Source of the DNA: Siphonodentalium dalli
Lineage: Eukaryota; Mollusca; Scaphopoda; Gadilida; Siphonodentaliidae
DNA length: 64,000 nt
Assembly: GCA_032622095.1 (NCBI GenBank)
Contig: CP136066.1
Location: 91,905,319 to 91,969,318, forward strand
Direction of reading: 5' to 3'
This document shows positions 46,501 through 56,639 of this stretch, one piece after another. Position 1 is the stretch's first letter, and every line of letters begins with the position of its first letter. The notes beneath the pieces are model-generated. The model saw only the letters and a list, made by a program, of their open reading frames with translations. It did not search any database and was not told where the DNA came from. A program made the position numbers and the translations under genes.

Positions 46501-46830
46501 GCTGGACGCAGAAAATACAACATTGTTCATTGTCGCATACGTAATATCTGTAGTGAACTCCGATCTGATATGTTCAACAATTTCATCGCTGATAGCCCCG
46601 CATGTCCCTGTGGAAATCGATATGAGGACGCCTATCACTATTTCTTCATGTGCCCATTGTACCAAAGAGAACGCTCCGAATTTCTAGTGAAACTGACCCG
46701 TGAAAATATCGCAATAACCGATACTGCTGAACTCATGTGTGGAATACCCAATGTCTCGTCCCAAAAAAATAAGAAATTATTTCTCATCACACAACAATAT
46801 ATTGCAGCGACTAAGCGTTTTGATCCCTAA
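43534..46830 (+). pseudogene. CR1/Jockey-type LINE polyprotein (2A-like, APE endonuclease, RT, zinc), two nonsense codons
   Basis: One frame of about 1098 codons is broken only by TGA at 44614-44616 (before RKYKN, where family members usually have Trp) and TGA at 45592-45594 (inside GSIL-PFLF, where Gly is usual). Residues 20-40 are a hydrophobic stretch ending GDIHVNPGP, a 2A-like motif known from several APE-type LINEs. The endonuclease follows: FNVRSIRNK, FTETHLD, GDFNSN, LDPIITS, GVSDHLG. The RT has NVIPIFKKGD, NYRPISLLP, HQSGFLSGHST, FCDISKAFE, GVPQGSIL and intact MYADD (YADD codons 45658-45669). The C-terminus has CPCGNRYEDAYHYFFMC and ends YIAATKRF. It is the youngest LINE here. Confidence 0.93.
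43642..43653 (+). other. 2A-like NPGP site at the N-terminus of the LINE protein
   Basis: Codons 37-40 are Asn-Pro-Gly-Pro, preceded by SGDIHV and a leucine-rich hydrophobic run. Canonical 2A is D-x-E-x-NPGP; here the Glu position is His. In 2A peptides the ribosome skips the Gly-Pro bond, which would release a ~39-residue leader from the endonuclease-RT protein. Confidence 0.7.
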
Positions 46831-47329
46831 ATGGTCTTATTTGTTTTACTTCCGAATCCACTTAAAATTGCTTCCGGAATTAAAATTTGTTACGTGGCAG
46901 TCACCTCACATATGGACAAACCTCACATTCGAACATTTCGTTCTGATTAGTTATCTGTATTGCCTTCCTGAGCACAACAGTAACCAAAAATCGAATACAA
47001 GTGTTTCATTGTTTCTACCGCCATAATACAAATACTAACAATAGCTAATTATATTAACACTCGCGCCAATCGTACCAAATACTTCAAATCGTCCTTAAAC
47101 ACAAATTTCCACGGCCAGTAGCCAACCTAGATCTAGCCCGATAATCTCTGGAAGGCAATACATATTACGTACATCAAAACTTGTCACCATGTAAATACGT
47201 TTGTATCGTCATCTTGATTTCATGTGTGTTGCTATATTGTGTTGGCAGAGGGGCTTCATAAGTTGTAAACACTTGTGCCCCAATCCCTTTTGTATATTAT
47301 GCAAATAAAATATGTTTCAAGTCAAGTCA
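46831..47329 (+). other. 3' UTR of the plus-strand LINE
   Basis: About 500 bp after the TAA at 46828. It ends ATGCAAATAAAATATGTTTC followed by AAGTC-AAGTC, a short tandem tail like those of CR1-type elements. It directly abuts repeat R1. Confidence 0.65.
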
Positions 47330-47733
47330 TCCATATCGCTCGGATATTTGAAGACGACACTGATTTTTTAAATTATGTTCAATCCTATGCTTCATTGACA
47401 GATTCAACTATATACCGGCATTTGTTTTGGCAGCGTGGATGTCCAGAAACTATACTAGTGGGTGGATGTTCTCGAAAATTTGAGTGAGCAAAAGCAAAAA
47501 CACTATTGAAAACATTCGCCAAAAAATATTAAATGGTTTGATCTGGGAAAACTGGTTGACAGCGGGTGGATAAATACTCCTGCTTCATGTGGACACACAC
47601 ATGCGTTGTTCGTTGTCTATTTTACGATGAGAAACAAACATATCCCCATATCATATACGTGGAAATGACTTTCCCATTTTCTCGGTTTTGGCGATACCCT
47701 CGGTTTTGGCGATACCACGTACACGGGGGTGAT
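47328..47733 (-). repeat. Long-range inverted duplication R1, copy 2
   Basis: The reverse complement of 27123-27516, about 20 kb away. It starts ATCCATATCGCTCGGATATT right after the LINE tail and ends at CGTACACGGGGGTG. A ~15-bp indel separates the copies near AAAACACTATTGAAAAC. Confidence 0.9.
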
Positions 47734-49744
47734 TATGCAATCAAGAGGCATTGGGATATATAATATTTAGACCCTTTGGACAAGAAATATTATTTCTCTA
47801 GTTGCGCAAAATTTACCATTTCCCGCATCGAAAATTGTTTCTAGGTAATGAGTATGCAATATATGGCAGCGATTACAAAACCTACAATCTTTTTGCAACC
47901 AGGTATCATGACAAGCAGTATCGATCAGTATTATATCGTCCTAACTAATCGATCCATGTATTATAATCGATAGTGAATACTCAGAATGGTCACTTGTTAT
48001 CCGGAAGCTGTTGCTGTTCCTGGTCCGTTCCTGATACTCGAAATAGTCAATCCCTGTTATACGGCGCCGATCGGCTTTGAGTAACATTTTAGTTTACGCG
48101 GTGTGACCATGCGATCTTTATCTTGACACCGCAACTATCACACTTGCTTATTTCTATCCATTCAACATTGTTACTGTATTCATTTGAAAACTTGCTGTTA
48201 ATTAAAGTCATTATAATTAAAGTCCTACCAACTCGTCAGCTATTCATGGAGTCACCACTGGACGATAACATCGGCCCAAGTCGAGGGTGTCACCCCTCCC
48301 CTTTTGGCACCTGTGATTCAGATTATTTTCAGGCGGTATGCGCGGGATTCATACCCCACTGTTAGACGGTATTCGGGATTTATATCCCGTCTTAAATGTC
48401 ATTCGGAATTTAAATAAAAGGCTAAACGACTTTTATGGCGAGAAATTGTGGTAATTGACGGTTATTATTGGCCTGTTTAGACCTCTTTATCTTTGTTTCG
48501 GGTGTCGGTATGTCAATCGAGCGCTAGCTTGCCTGTGACAGACCAACCGCATCGCACCAGTCATCACTGTGCCAGAAAATAGAGTAATATGTAGCTGTCA
48601 TGCCATTTGCTCTTAATACTGTACAGTTTGACAGATTATTGCCGAGAAACGTGATGAAAATATATGGTATTCAATGACATATGTGCCCCAGCTTCATAAC
48701 ATATTTTCTTGACTGGTATTCAGTTTTCCACCATCTCTTAACTGGTATCCATGATTCAGAGGGTGACACCATCATTGTTGTTAGACCTACATTCACCCCC
48801 TACAACCCGATAATGAACGAGGTAAAGATAATGGACGAAGCCATGTGATAATGATGACGGTATCATCACATATTGTCAGTCATTGCGAAAGCACAGCCGT
48901 GATTCAACCAATGTTGGATCTTAGTAAACGAAATGGTGTGTTGACAAGATGTTTCTATCGTAGCGGAATGGCGGTTTTTTTAGATCAAATTTCGTCGTTC
49001 TGAAATTCTGTTTCTCACAACAAAATTCTGTCGATGAATATTTTTGGAATTTATCTGGATTTGATGACGAATATCTCTGGAATTATATGTCTGATAGGGA
49101 CGGTGTTTGTTTCTACGCGTATAGTAGTCTCTTGGGGGAGTGGTGGGTGATGACAAATAGTGAATAATGCTTTTATTTTTGTAAAGGCAATTTTTATCTT
49201 GAAGCTATCATTTTTAGATGCTGTGTCCCTTTCCCAATAATTACATAATTATCCACAATAAAAAATTCCTGCCTCCCGTACCGAACAGTGGCTAAAATCC
49301 TTTTATTTTGCCTTTTTACTAGAAAATAAACTACTATATATAGCTTTTTAAAACTTACAATTTCTCAGGTCTATAGCACCGTATCTTGTTATCAAAATCA
49401 AATTGATATTTCCTTCAAATATGATGATATATAAGCGTAACTTTGAATTCCACAACATGGTGCATACACACAATAAGACCTCGTCCAGTATATTCTACCT
49501 CATCGATTATCGGGTTGTAGTGTATGCGTACTGTCTTAACACATACATTCTGATATATCAATATATTGAAAACGGAACGCACATGACTGTCGAGACTTGC
49601 TACTGCAGATCTCGACAGTCATTCATTGAGACGGGTGCTCACGGTTCAGTTTTATATCGAGCACGCGACCGAGACTATAGGAGTGGTGTTATACTAACTT
49701 CGTCAGCGTCTCTATTGGCGAAAGAAATACGTCTGCGGTCTTTA
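47734..49744. other. Mostly unannotated stretch upstream of candidate exon 1
   Basis: Three imperfect ~28-bp repeats of a CGGTATTCGGGATTTATAT-type motif lie at 48333-48410. Sequence just before 49745 (about 49590-49744) is GC-richer and may be 5' UTR of the candidate gene. No promoter element is identifiable. Confidence 0.4.
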
Positions 49745-49832
49745 ATGATGGTGCCTGTTGCGAATGGGCTACGTATTTTACTGGTGCTCTGGTCAGTTTG
49801 CGTGCATGGACATATATCTATATTACGAATTG
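49745..49832 (+). CDS. Candidate exon 1 of a host gene: signal peptide (receptor-like)
   Basis: From the ATG at 49745 the frame encodes MMVPVANGLRILLVLWSVC then VHGHISILRI. This is a typical signal peptide: short polar start, hydrophobic core, small residues before a cleavage site around VHG. The exon ends ATTG followed by GTAAGT at 49833, a near-consensus donor, leaving one base of a split codon (phase 1). Exon 60340-60489 starts with the two matching bases. The reading frame is open upstream to 49403, but that part looks like leader sequence, so the start at 49745 (or the next codon, also Met) is preferred. Joined to exon 2, the pattern I-x-I-L-R-I-G suits the start of an iGluR/ANF-type ligand-binding domain. 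Confidence 0.45.
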
Positions 49833-50229
49833 GTAAGTTGATTTATGTCATGAATACAGGGCCTTGTCGACAGCCTACCTAAGGGTGGATACATACCTGT
49901 ATGTAATTCCTGTATGTAAAATCCATGTAATTTACATGGTCACACCAATAATTTATAGCACTAATCACCTACCCGCGAGAGGTTCATCATCAACATGCCA
50001 GACCAGTTAGTACTTATAAGTCAAACTGACGGCTATCAGGAAATTTTAGGCCAATCATAAACATGTCTTCTCTCACGGATACCGAAATGAATAAAGTTTG
50101 TCTGATTTGATTTAAACATATTTTATTTCATATCAATTATACATGTATACATGGGGATTGGGACACATGTTTTGTCAACTTAGTGACGTCCCTCCCCCAC
50201 ACAAAAGGTGCAACATAACATTTATCTGT

Positions 50230-50430
50230 CTGGTATATGGTATGTTGTTAATGAATGAACATCAGAAGCGTCGTTTGAACAGGAGGTGGTGGGCGAGACA
50301 ATGGCTGATGGCGGAAACTCGAAAAAGACGAGGATATGCAAACAACCGTGTAGAAATTATTTTCATTGTGTTTAAATGTGTGTCCATGGACTTGTTACGG
50401 TATCTTCAACGTAATTTCCCAATCCCAGAG
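50230..50430 (+). pseudogene. Possible PIF/Harbinger transposase N-terminal fragment
   Basis: Within a 127-codon frame the segment KRRLNRRWWARQWLMAETRK, followed by RRGYANN, resembles the RRWWVRPWL signature near the start of Harbinger nucleases and HARBI1-like proteins. The following acidic helix that should contain E/D-D-x-x-F-x-N-F is not clearly kept. No catalytic DDE block or inverted ends are visible, so only a fragment is proposed. Confidence 0.3.
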
Positions 50431-50713
50431 GTCCTAATCTGGCATATTCTGAATGTTGGTCTCATTACGAACTATAAGGATACCCACTGTCAACAAATTT
50501 TATCTCTGTTCAATCATTCAATGTAAATGACAATTGACAACTATTTGAGTTTTTCACACTGCATGGATTTTCAACATAATTTAAATTTTCCGAGTTATGA
50601 ATACCAAACTGAATGAATAAAATTGTTCATGCTCATAAACTGAACCCAGATAGAGCATTAATCAAGGGAATGGGGTCCCAATTTCAATATTTAATTTTGT
50701 CACCTACAGACAT

Positions 50714-50794
50714 ATAACTTGCGTTCCCTGGGTGGTGGGTCCCAAAAATTAAAATAAAACAACACATTCAACCTTTTATCCTGGATATTTTCCA
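50714..50794 (+). repeat. Dispersed repeat, copy 2 (partner at 23259-23336)
   Basis: ATAACTTGCGTTCCCTGGGT, GGGTCCCAAAAATTAAA and CCTTTTATCCTGGATATTTT align with the copy at 23259. Confidence 0.6.
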
Positions 50795-50987
50795 AACCAC
50801 CTCCCTGGCTGAGAGAGATACACATTCCAACACACTTCCCGTCGTCACGCCCATGCGCAGTACCCATTTGTGTTTTACATAACTATTTTACTAGTTGTCT
50901 CTGTCTGGACCAAACATCACGAAGCCAGACGCAAGATGGAGGGACGTATGGAATACTATTAGGGCCACTTCCTAATGGCGCTTTCGG

Positions 50988-51303
50988 CGACAAAAAGTGA
51001 ACCATTAGTAACGCGTTAAAAGCGCCGAAAGCGACAAAATGTGCGCCATTAGCGTTGTTTCGGCGCACATTTTGTCGCTTTCGGCGCGCCGAAACATGCG
51101 CTAATATCGCACATTTTGTCGCTTTCGGCGCGTTATTAATGACGCACTTTTTGTCGCTTTCCAGTACTTATTTACTTGAAATTGGCCCAAAAAAAAGGGA
51201 ATTAGGGGTCCCATGGGGGCTTGATTCCCTCATATGGTTTGCTTATTGAATTAAAATTTGGTACCCCCCCCCCCCCATATTTTCATGTTATCAGCATCTC
51301 TGT
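50988..51303 (-). repeat. Palindromic GC-rich repeat L, left arm
   Basis: The arm is the reverse complement of 53689-54030. It contains a 25-bp inverted pair (51022-51046 and 51063-51087; core GCGACAAAATGTGCGC) and several shorter copies of GCGCCGAAAGCGACAAAA in both orientations. It continues through TAAATAAGTACTTGAA-like and CATATGAGGGAATCAAGCCC-like sequence (as complements), a run of about 14 C (51262-51276), and ATTTTCATGTTATCAGCATC. CpG density is far above the surroundings. Confidence 0.85.
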
Positions 51304-51921
51304 TGTTCACATCTCTTAATCGCAAAAAAAAATACGTGTATTGATTTATATCGATCAATATATATATATATACATGTCGCCTTATTGTCAATATATAGCC
51401 TGAGTGCTAACTCCACTTTATGAAATATGCTAGTACCCACACATATACATGTACCTGCACATACGCACACGTGTGTATATGTGATGGCATTCGAACTTCA
51501 TAAATCATTATCGCTTTTTCGCCTTCTAATACAAAAATTCATAGACCCGTTGTTTTTGTACTGTGAAATATTTAGATGCCTATATATCTATGTATACACC
51601 ATCAAATTCTATATATAGCTGTTCAACGCTTGTATTGATTTATATATACTGTATATTTCCATGTCTTCTCATCAACAGCCCTCCTCATGTGATTCTACTG
51701 CATGTACACACGTGTATATCCCCATGTAAACTATTTACCTACACTACCAGTTTGGCACCACTCCACTGTACCCTTCCAAGTCGGTGACAGCGACAGCGAC
51801 CCACAGCCTTCTCCATCATAACTTAGTCATTTTCTGACATTTTCTCCTCTTCTCATTCACACCCAACCCATACACCTAGTACTAAGTATCCCACCACCCA
51901 CCCCTTATCTACCCACAAACA
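51304..51921. other. Spacer between arm L and LINE fragment
   Basis: AT-rich with TATATA microsatellites (51358-51372) and ACACACG stretches. No gene is supported. Confidence 0.4.
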
Positions 51922-53401
51922 ATGGGTGTCTCGCTATATGATTATTGTGTGAGAATCGGATCATTCACACAAAGAGGACCATCGCACAGTCGTCGACACA
52001 AGAGCGGCAACCCTTTTCCGTCAAGCTCCACACTGCCAAGGGTAGATGTGAAGTTATTACTAATCATATCAGCGATGATAGCTATAAGTTGCGACGTACA
52101 CCCCACCCTGGCCCTGCTAGTGACGCAACGTCAACTACAAATCAATTATCAATTTTCCACTATAACATAAGGAGTATCAGAAAAAAGATTGGAAAAATCA
52201 CCCATATATTGGATAATTATGATATTTTGTGTTTTACTGAAACACACCTTGACCCGACATTTAACTCTTCCAAGCTGAAATTGGATATATTTGTGGGACC
52301 AACTCGTCTATTTAGGGACAGCTCTGGTGGTGGCTTGTGTGTTTACTTCTCCGATAATATTTTGTTCAACCGTTGTCACCAACTCGAGAAAGGTGACTAT
52401 GTGATGTGGTTCGAATGAAAAAATAAACGCTCTTCATTTTTACTATGTATTATCTATTGCTCTGAACATTTCACAGATTCGTCATTTTGGACCGACCTTG
52501 AGTCTAGCATTGCATCGGCGCTATATATTAATAAATCAGTTATCATCGTGGGTGACCTAAACTGCGATCTTCTACAGCCTAGCAGCACTTTACAAGCTAC
52601 TATCGATTTCTTCAGCATGAAAAATGTAATTAATAAGCCGACGCGAATTCCCCCCACTCGCAGCTCACTTCTAGACCCCATCATTGTAACTAAAACTATA
52701 GACGTTCTTGACGCCGACACAATCGAACCCGGAGTCTCTGACCACCTAGCCACATACATCACAATATCATGCGATTATGACATTTCACCTGCAATAAAAC
52801 GCCGAATTTGGAATTATAAACTAGCTGATTTTGACGAAATGAATCGGATTTTCTCGGTAGTGGACTGGACAAATGCCCTCAACAAAAGCGATGCGTATTC
52901 AATAGAATCTAAAGTATCAATTATTGAAAATAGTATTAATAGTACCGTTGAAAGGTGTGTACCAAACCATATAGCTACCATAAGACCAAACGACAAACCG
53001 TGGTTTGACAGTTGCATCAGACTCGAAATTAGACGACGAGACAGATCCAGAAGGAAAGCAATTAAAAGCAATCAGCCGAATCATTGGTCGCAATATAAAA
53101 AGCACAGAAACTCCGTAAACAACATGAATTAAGGAAAGGGTCACTCGACCCTTTCGACAATCCCGGGCTAGCCCCCCGAACCACTCACTCTAAACAACAT
53201 GAAAAAATATGCGAAAAAAAAATACCTATCTGAAATTCAAAATAACCTAAATACCGTACAAGATCCGAAATCTGTTTGGAAAATGACCAATGAATTTCTT
53301 CGCGAGAAGAACAAATCACTGACCATACCGCCACTGCAATTTGGCCTAAATTTTGCCGACGATGATGTGGACAAAGCAAATATCCTCAATGAAAAATTAT
53401 A
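51922..53401 (+). pseudogene. CR1/Jockey-type LINE fragment: endonuclease region only, several lesions
   Basis: The protein is related to 43534-46830: FHYNIRSIRKKIGKI, FTETHLDPTFNSSKL, GDLNCDLLQPSSTL, SLLDPIIV and PGVSDHLATY are aligned endonuclease blocks. A linker follows (KPWFDSCIRLEIRRRDRSRR), then the start of the region before the RT. Lesions are a frame change at the 2A-like site (52093-52115), a TGA at 52416-52418, and a 62-bp insertion at 53129-53190. The copy stops at about 53401 without any RT motif, so its 3' half is missing. LINEs are usually 5'-truncated, so loss of the 3' part suggests a later deletion or rearrangement. Confidence 0.85.
53116..53203 (+). mobile_element. 62-bp insertion with a 13-bp target duplication inside the LINE fragment
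   Basis: TAAACAACATGAA lies at 53116-53128 and again at 53191-53203. Between them is a 62-bp GC-rich segment with stem-loop AAAGGGTC-ACTC-GACCCTTT. Insert plus duplication is 75 bp, so the frame is kept, but a TAA stop is brought in. A 13-bp duplication is typical of LINE-driven insertion. The segment has no poly(A) and I do not recognise its source RNA. Confidence 0.75.
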
Positions 53402-53439
53402 GTGAAATAAAATTGTATATATCTGTGCAAGAGATGTCC

Positions 53440-53703
53440 ATTTACTGGAATTTACTAGAACTCCGGGGTGGAGACACATTCCTGGGGCACGGATGCTGAT
53501 ATTCATTTGGAAATATTCCTTGTATTCAAATTTCGAGTCTATATAGGCCCACCATATTCAGGAAGCAGTCCACCAATAACTCATAATTTCCTTTTGATTA
53601 CCATGGAAATGCTAAATATATATGTGCAGGAGATACCCCCTTACTAAAATTTACTAGAACTCCGGGGTGGAGACACACATTCGTGGGGCAGAGATGCTGA
53701 TAA
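53440..53703 (+). repeat. ~193-bp direct repeat at the inner edge of right arm L
   Basis: TTTACTAGAACTCCGGGGTG then GAGACACA and GCTGATA occur at about 53451 and 53650. The first copy reads CACGGATGCTGATA and the second CAGAGATGCTGATA, the latter being the start of the inverted arm. Confidence 0.75.
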
Positions 53704-54030
53704 CATGAAAATATGGGGGGGGGGGGTACCAAATTTTAATTCAATAAGCAAACCATATGAGGGAATCAAGCCCCCCAGGGTCCCCTAATTCCCTTTTTTT
53801 GGGCCAATTTCAAGTAAATAAGTACTTGAATGTGACAAAAAGTGCGTCATTAATAACGCGCCGAAAGCGACAAAATGTGCGATATGAGCGCATGTTTTGG
53901 CGCTCCGAAAGCGACAAAATGTGCGCCGTAACGGCGCACTTTTTGTCGCTTTCGGCGCGCGCCGAAACAACGCTAATGGCGCACATTTTGTCGCTTTCGG
54001 CGCGTTACTAATGGCGCACTTTTTGTCACA
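53689..54030 (+). repeat. Palindromic GC-rich repeat L, right arm
   Basis: Partner of 50988-51303. Order: CAGAGATGCTGATAACATGA, G-run (53715-53729), CAAACCATATGAGGGAATCA, then copies of GCGCCGAAAGCGACAAAATG and its complement CATTTTGTCGCTTTCGGCGC up to CACTTTTTGTCACAG. Different small duplications exist in the two arms. Confidence 0.85.
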
Positions 54031-54352
54031 GATCGAACTATGCATAACGTTGAGAAAAATCAGGAGTGGCATCCGATGGGGGGTTGTGTGGCTGCATGGA
54101 TTGGTGATGGGGGTTAGCCTGGTAAATATGTAATGGTCAGCCCGGTATATTTCGGATTATATAGCCCGCCCCCTGTCGGGGATATCCTGGCGCCAACACT
54201 GATATAAATAACAAGAGAAGACTTCTAATGATTTAAGTAGAACGTCCATCATGTGTGTTGTCGCGCCAACAGTTATTTTAAGCGGCCTGGCGACTTCGTC
54301 CGAGTTAACGGCTCCGTGTGCATTCCAACTTAATTAGCTGCATGGGCAATGG

Positions 54353-55650
54353 TTGGGTTCTACAGCGGACAAATATCACACGACCTGTAAGTCCCCTGTA
54401 AGTAGCCAAATAAATAATATTTACAGTGATTACATACAAGTATGTATTCACCATAATCATGGACAGTGCCATAACTGTAATATCGTCCATACCCAGTTAA
54501 GATTGAACGGCAGCAACCTGAGTTATGACTTGACACATAATGATGTCGACAACACATCACTATTTCTTAGAATGCACATGTATATCAAGAACCCAAAAGA
54601 CAACTCCCTACAGAACGTTTCCACGTTTCCTATCCGAGAATACTTTAATGTGGGGGATCAAGATGGCTAATTTCTCCCCATTTCTATTTTCCTTATATGT
54701 AAATGACCTGAGCATTGTTTTGGCCAGTGCAGATGTAGAGGGAATGGGGATAGTTTCTAAGGAGAATTCTGAGGCGAAAATAGACTGTTTTCGGAAATTG
54801 TGTAAGTGTTTTTTTACGGCGACGATACCGTTTTATTCGTTTTATTTAGTATATGTTGAACTGCTTCGGACTACTTTAGAATCTGGAAATTAATGGTTAT
54901 CATACCGAAAACCAAGGCAGTTTACTTATCACAGGACAGATAACCCAAAAATCGTAGACTTTAATTCAGTACTATGAATTTAGAAGTGACTAGTTAATTC
55001 AACTATTTTGGTATACCTCTTTCCAGAAATTGGTCCTTTATAGACGATAAACGCGTTGCAGTTAGAGAGGCTACCAGTTCAATGTATGAAGTCTTCAGAA
55101 TAGGACGTATACACAGACTGTTCGACAAAGCGCATCTATGAGCATTTGACACTAGGGTTTACCCATCCTGATTTATGGCCTGGGGGACAACTCATCATAG
55201 AAAGGATGAATTTGAAATGTGTAAATGCTTGCTGCACTTGATATCCTCTTTCCCCAGCTGCATGGTATATGGGGAATTGGGTCGATACTCCATCGATGTC
55301 ACCATTAAGGTGAGGGTTATCAGTTTTGAACGAATTCGTTAATTATTTCACCCAAAAACTGTATCACACTGCCATCTTGATATCCGAAACTGGTGGGTAT
55401 TACACACCTTGGCTGAGACAAGACCCGAGCATTTTAGATTATTGTGGGTTATCATATTTGTGGATCTGACAGAAACCCGCCGTAGATATAAATGTAACCA
55501 TATCGCTTGTGAAACAAAAACTGACTGGTCCATGCATTCAACAATGGCATGAGTGACGTAAATGCTCTAGTAGAGGAGAAATATACAGGATATTCAAACC
55601 GGAGTTTGGTCAGGAATATCACACCAACCATTGCACCAAGCTGTCTATGC
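54353..55650 (+). pseudogene. Heavily decayed LINE reverse transcriptase (different family)
   Basis: Across changing frames the order of an RT and its C-terminal region can be followed. NNIYSDYIQVCIHH comes first, then EYFNVGDQDG and FSPFLFSLYVNDL (54671-54710), the equivalent of VRQGxNLSPFLFSLYINDL. ALLYADD-like sequence is destroyed near 54820. Further on come VAVREATSSMYEVFRIGRIH and MVYGELGRYSIDVTIKVR (about 55260-55310), a block typical of this LINE type. Many stops and shifts show great age. Confidence 0.65.
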
Positions 55651-56639
55651 TGTTAACACACCTAGTTTGATTTGAATAGGCACCGGCATAATCAGTAAGT
55701 TCTAAATACATGTATATGAAGTTATCAGCCGGAAACCAGGGTCAACAACGGTTATAATATATCTCCGATAACTACACATTTTCAAGCCGCATAACTCTGG
55801 CATCGGAATCCAAATCCAAACGTGACCTTTATTTCCATGTCAGCAATCGATATGCGAAATTTCAAAACAATAAGATAACTATAACTCTCCTGAAAATAAC
55901 ACAAATACGACCATCTCGGGGTTATTTTAATTTTAATTACGCTCTATATGAACCTAAATGGAGCACGAAAACAGTCGAATCAGAGCGTATTCGTATCATA
56001 ACTTAGTCCGGGGGTATTTGGTGCGAAATACGCAGATATTGACATTATTTAATCTAACTTTTTTATGGACACGATTGTCCATATTCACGCTATTTATAAT
56101 GTGGTTTCACTGCGGCTCGCGCCATTCAACAGACTAACAGGTATACGCTCACTATCGGCTTATTGCAGACTCAAATCCGCCCATTATCAACCTATGTGAA
56201 TATTCACGTCCAGTTTGCAGGGGAAATATGTTGAGTTTTCGTCCAGAAACCAAATAATCGGCACTAAATAAATGGACAATTAATCGGACATGGCTCATTC
56301 GTTTTAGCCGTTAGGTCATTTCACGACTGGGAGAAACTGAATCAAGATTAAGCGAAGCAACTGTGTATAGACATAACCGTGAACTAGACTAAAGCAAGAC
56401 AAAACATATACAAATAAAAACACCTAAATCAGAGTGAAATGTTTCGATTGGGGTCAGAACCATTTAGAAACTGACCATTGTGCAAACACATCAAAACAGA
56501 TAGAAATACTTCTCTGAGAACAGCAAACATAAAACCTCCATTAAATGTGTTGATAAGATTGATAATCCTGTTATGATATCGGATGAATCTGATGTGAGTC
56601 TTAATCAATTCATCAAGTTGAAAATCGAGTGGCTGACTC
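55651..56639. other. Unannotated stretch
   Basis: No supported feature was found. Confidence 0.4.

Noticed and set aside
48195-48365. Possible small exon (MESPLDDNIGPSRG...)
   Set aside because: A superficial likeness to the frame in element J, but no matching splice phase and no shared DNA.
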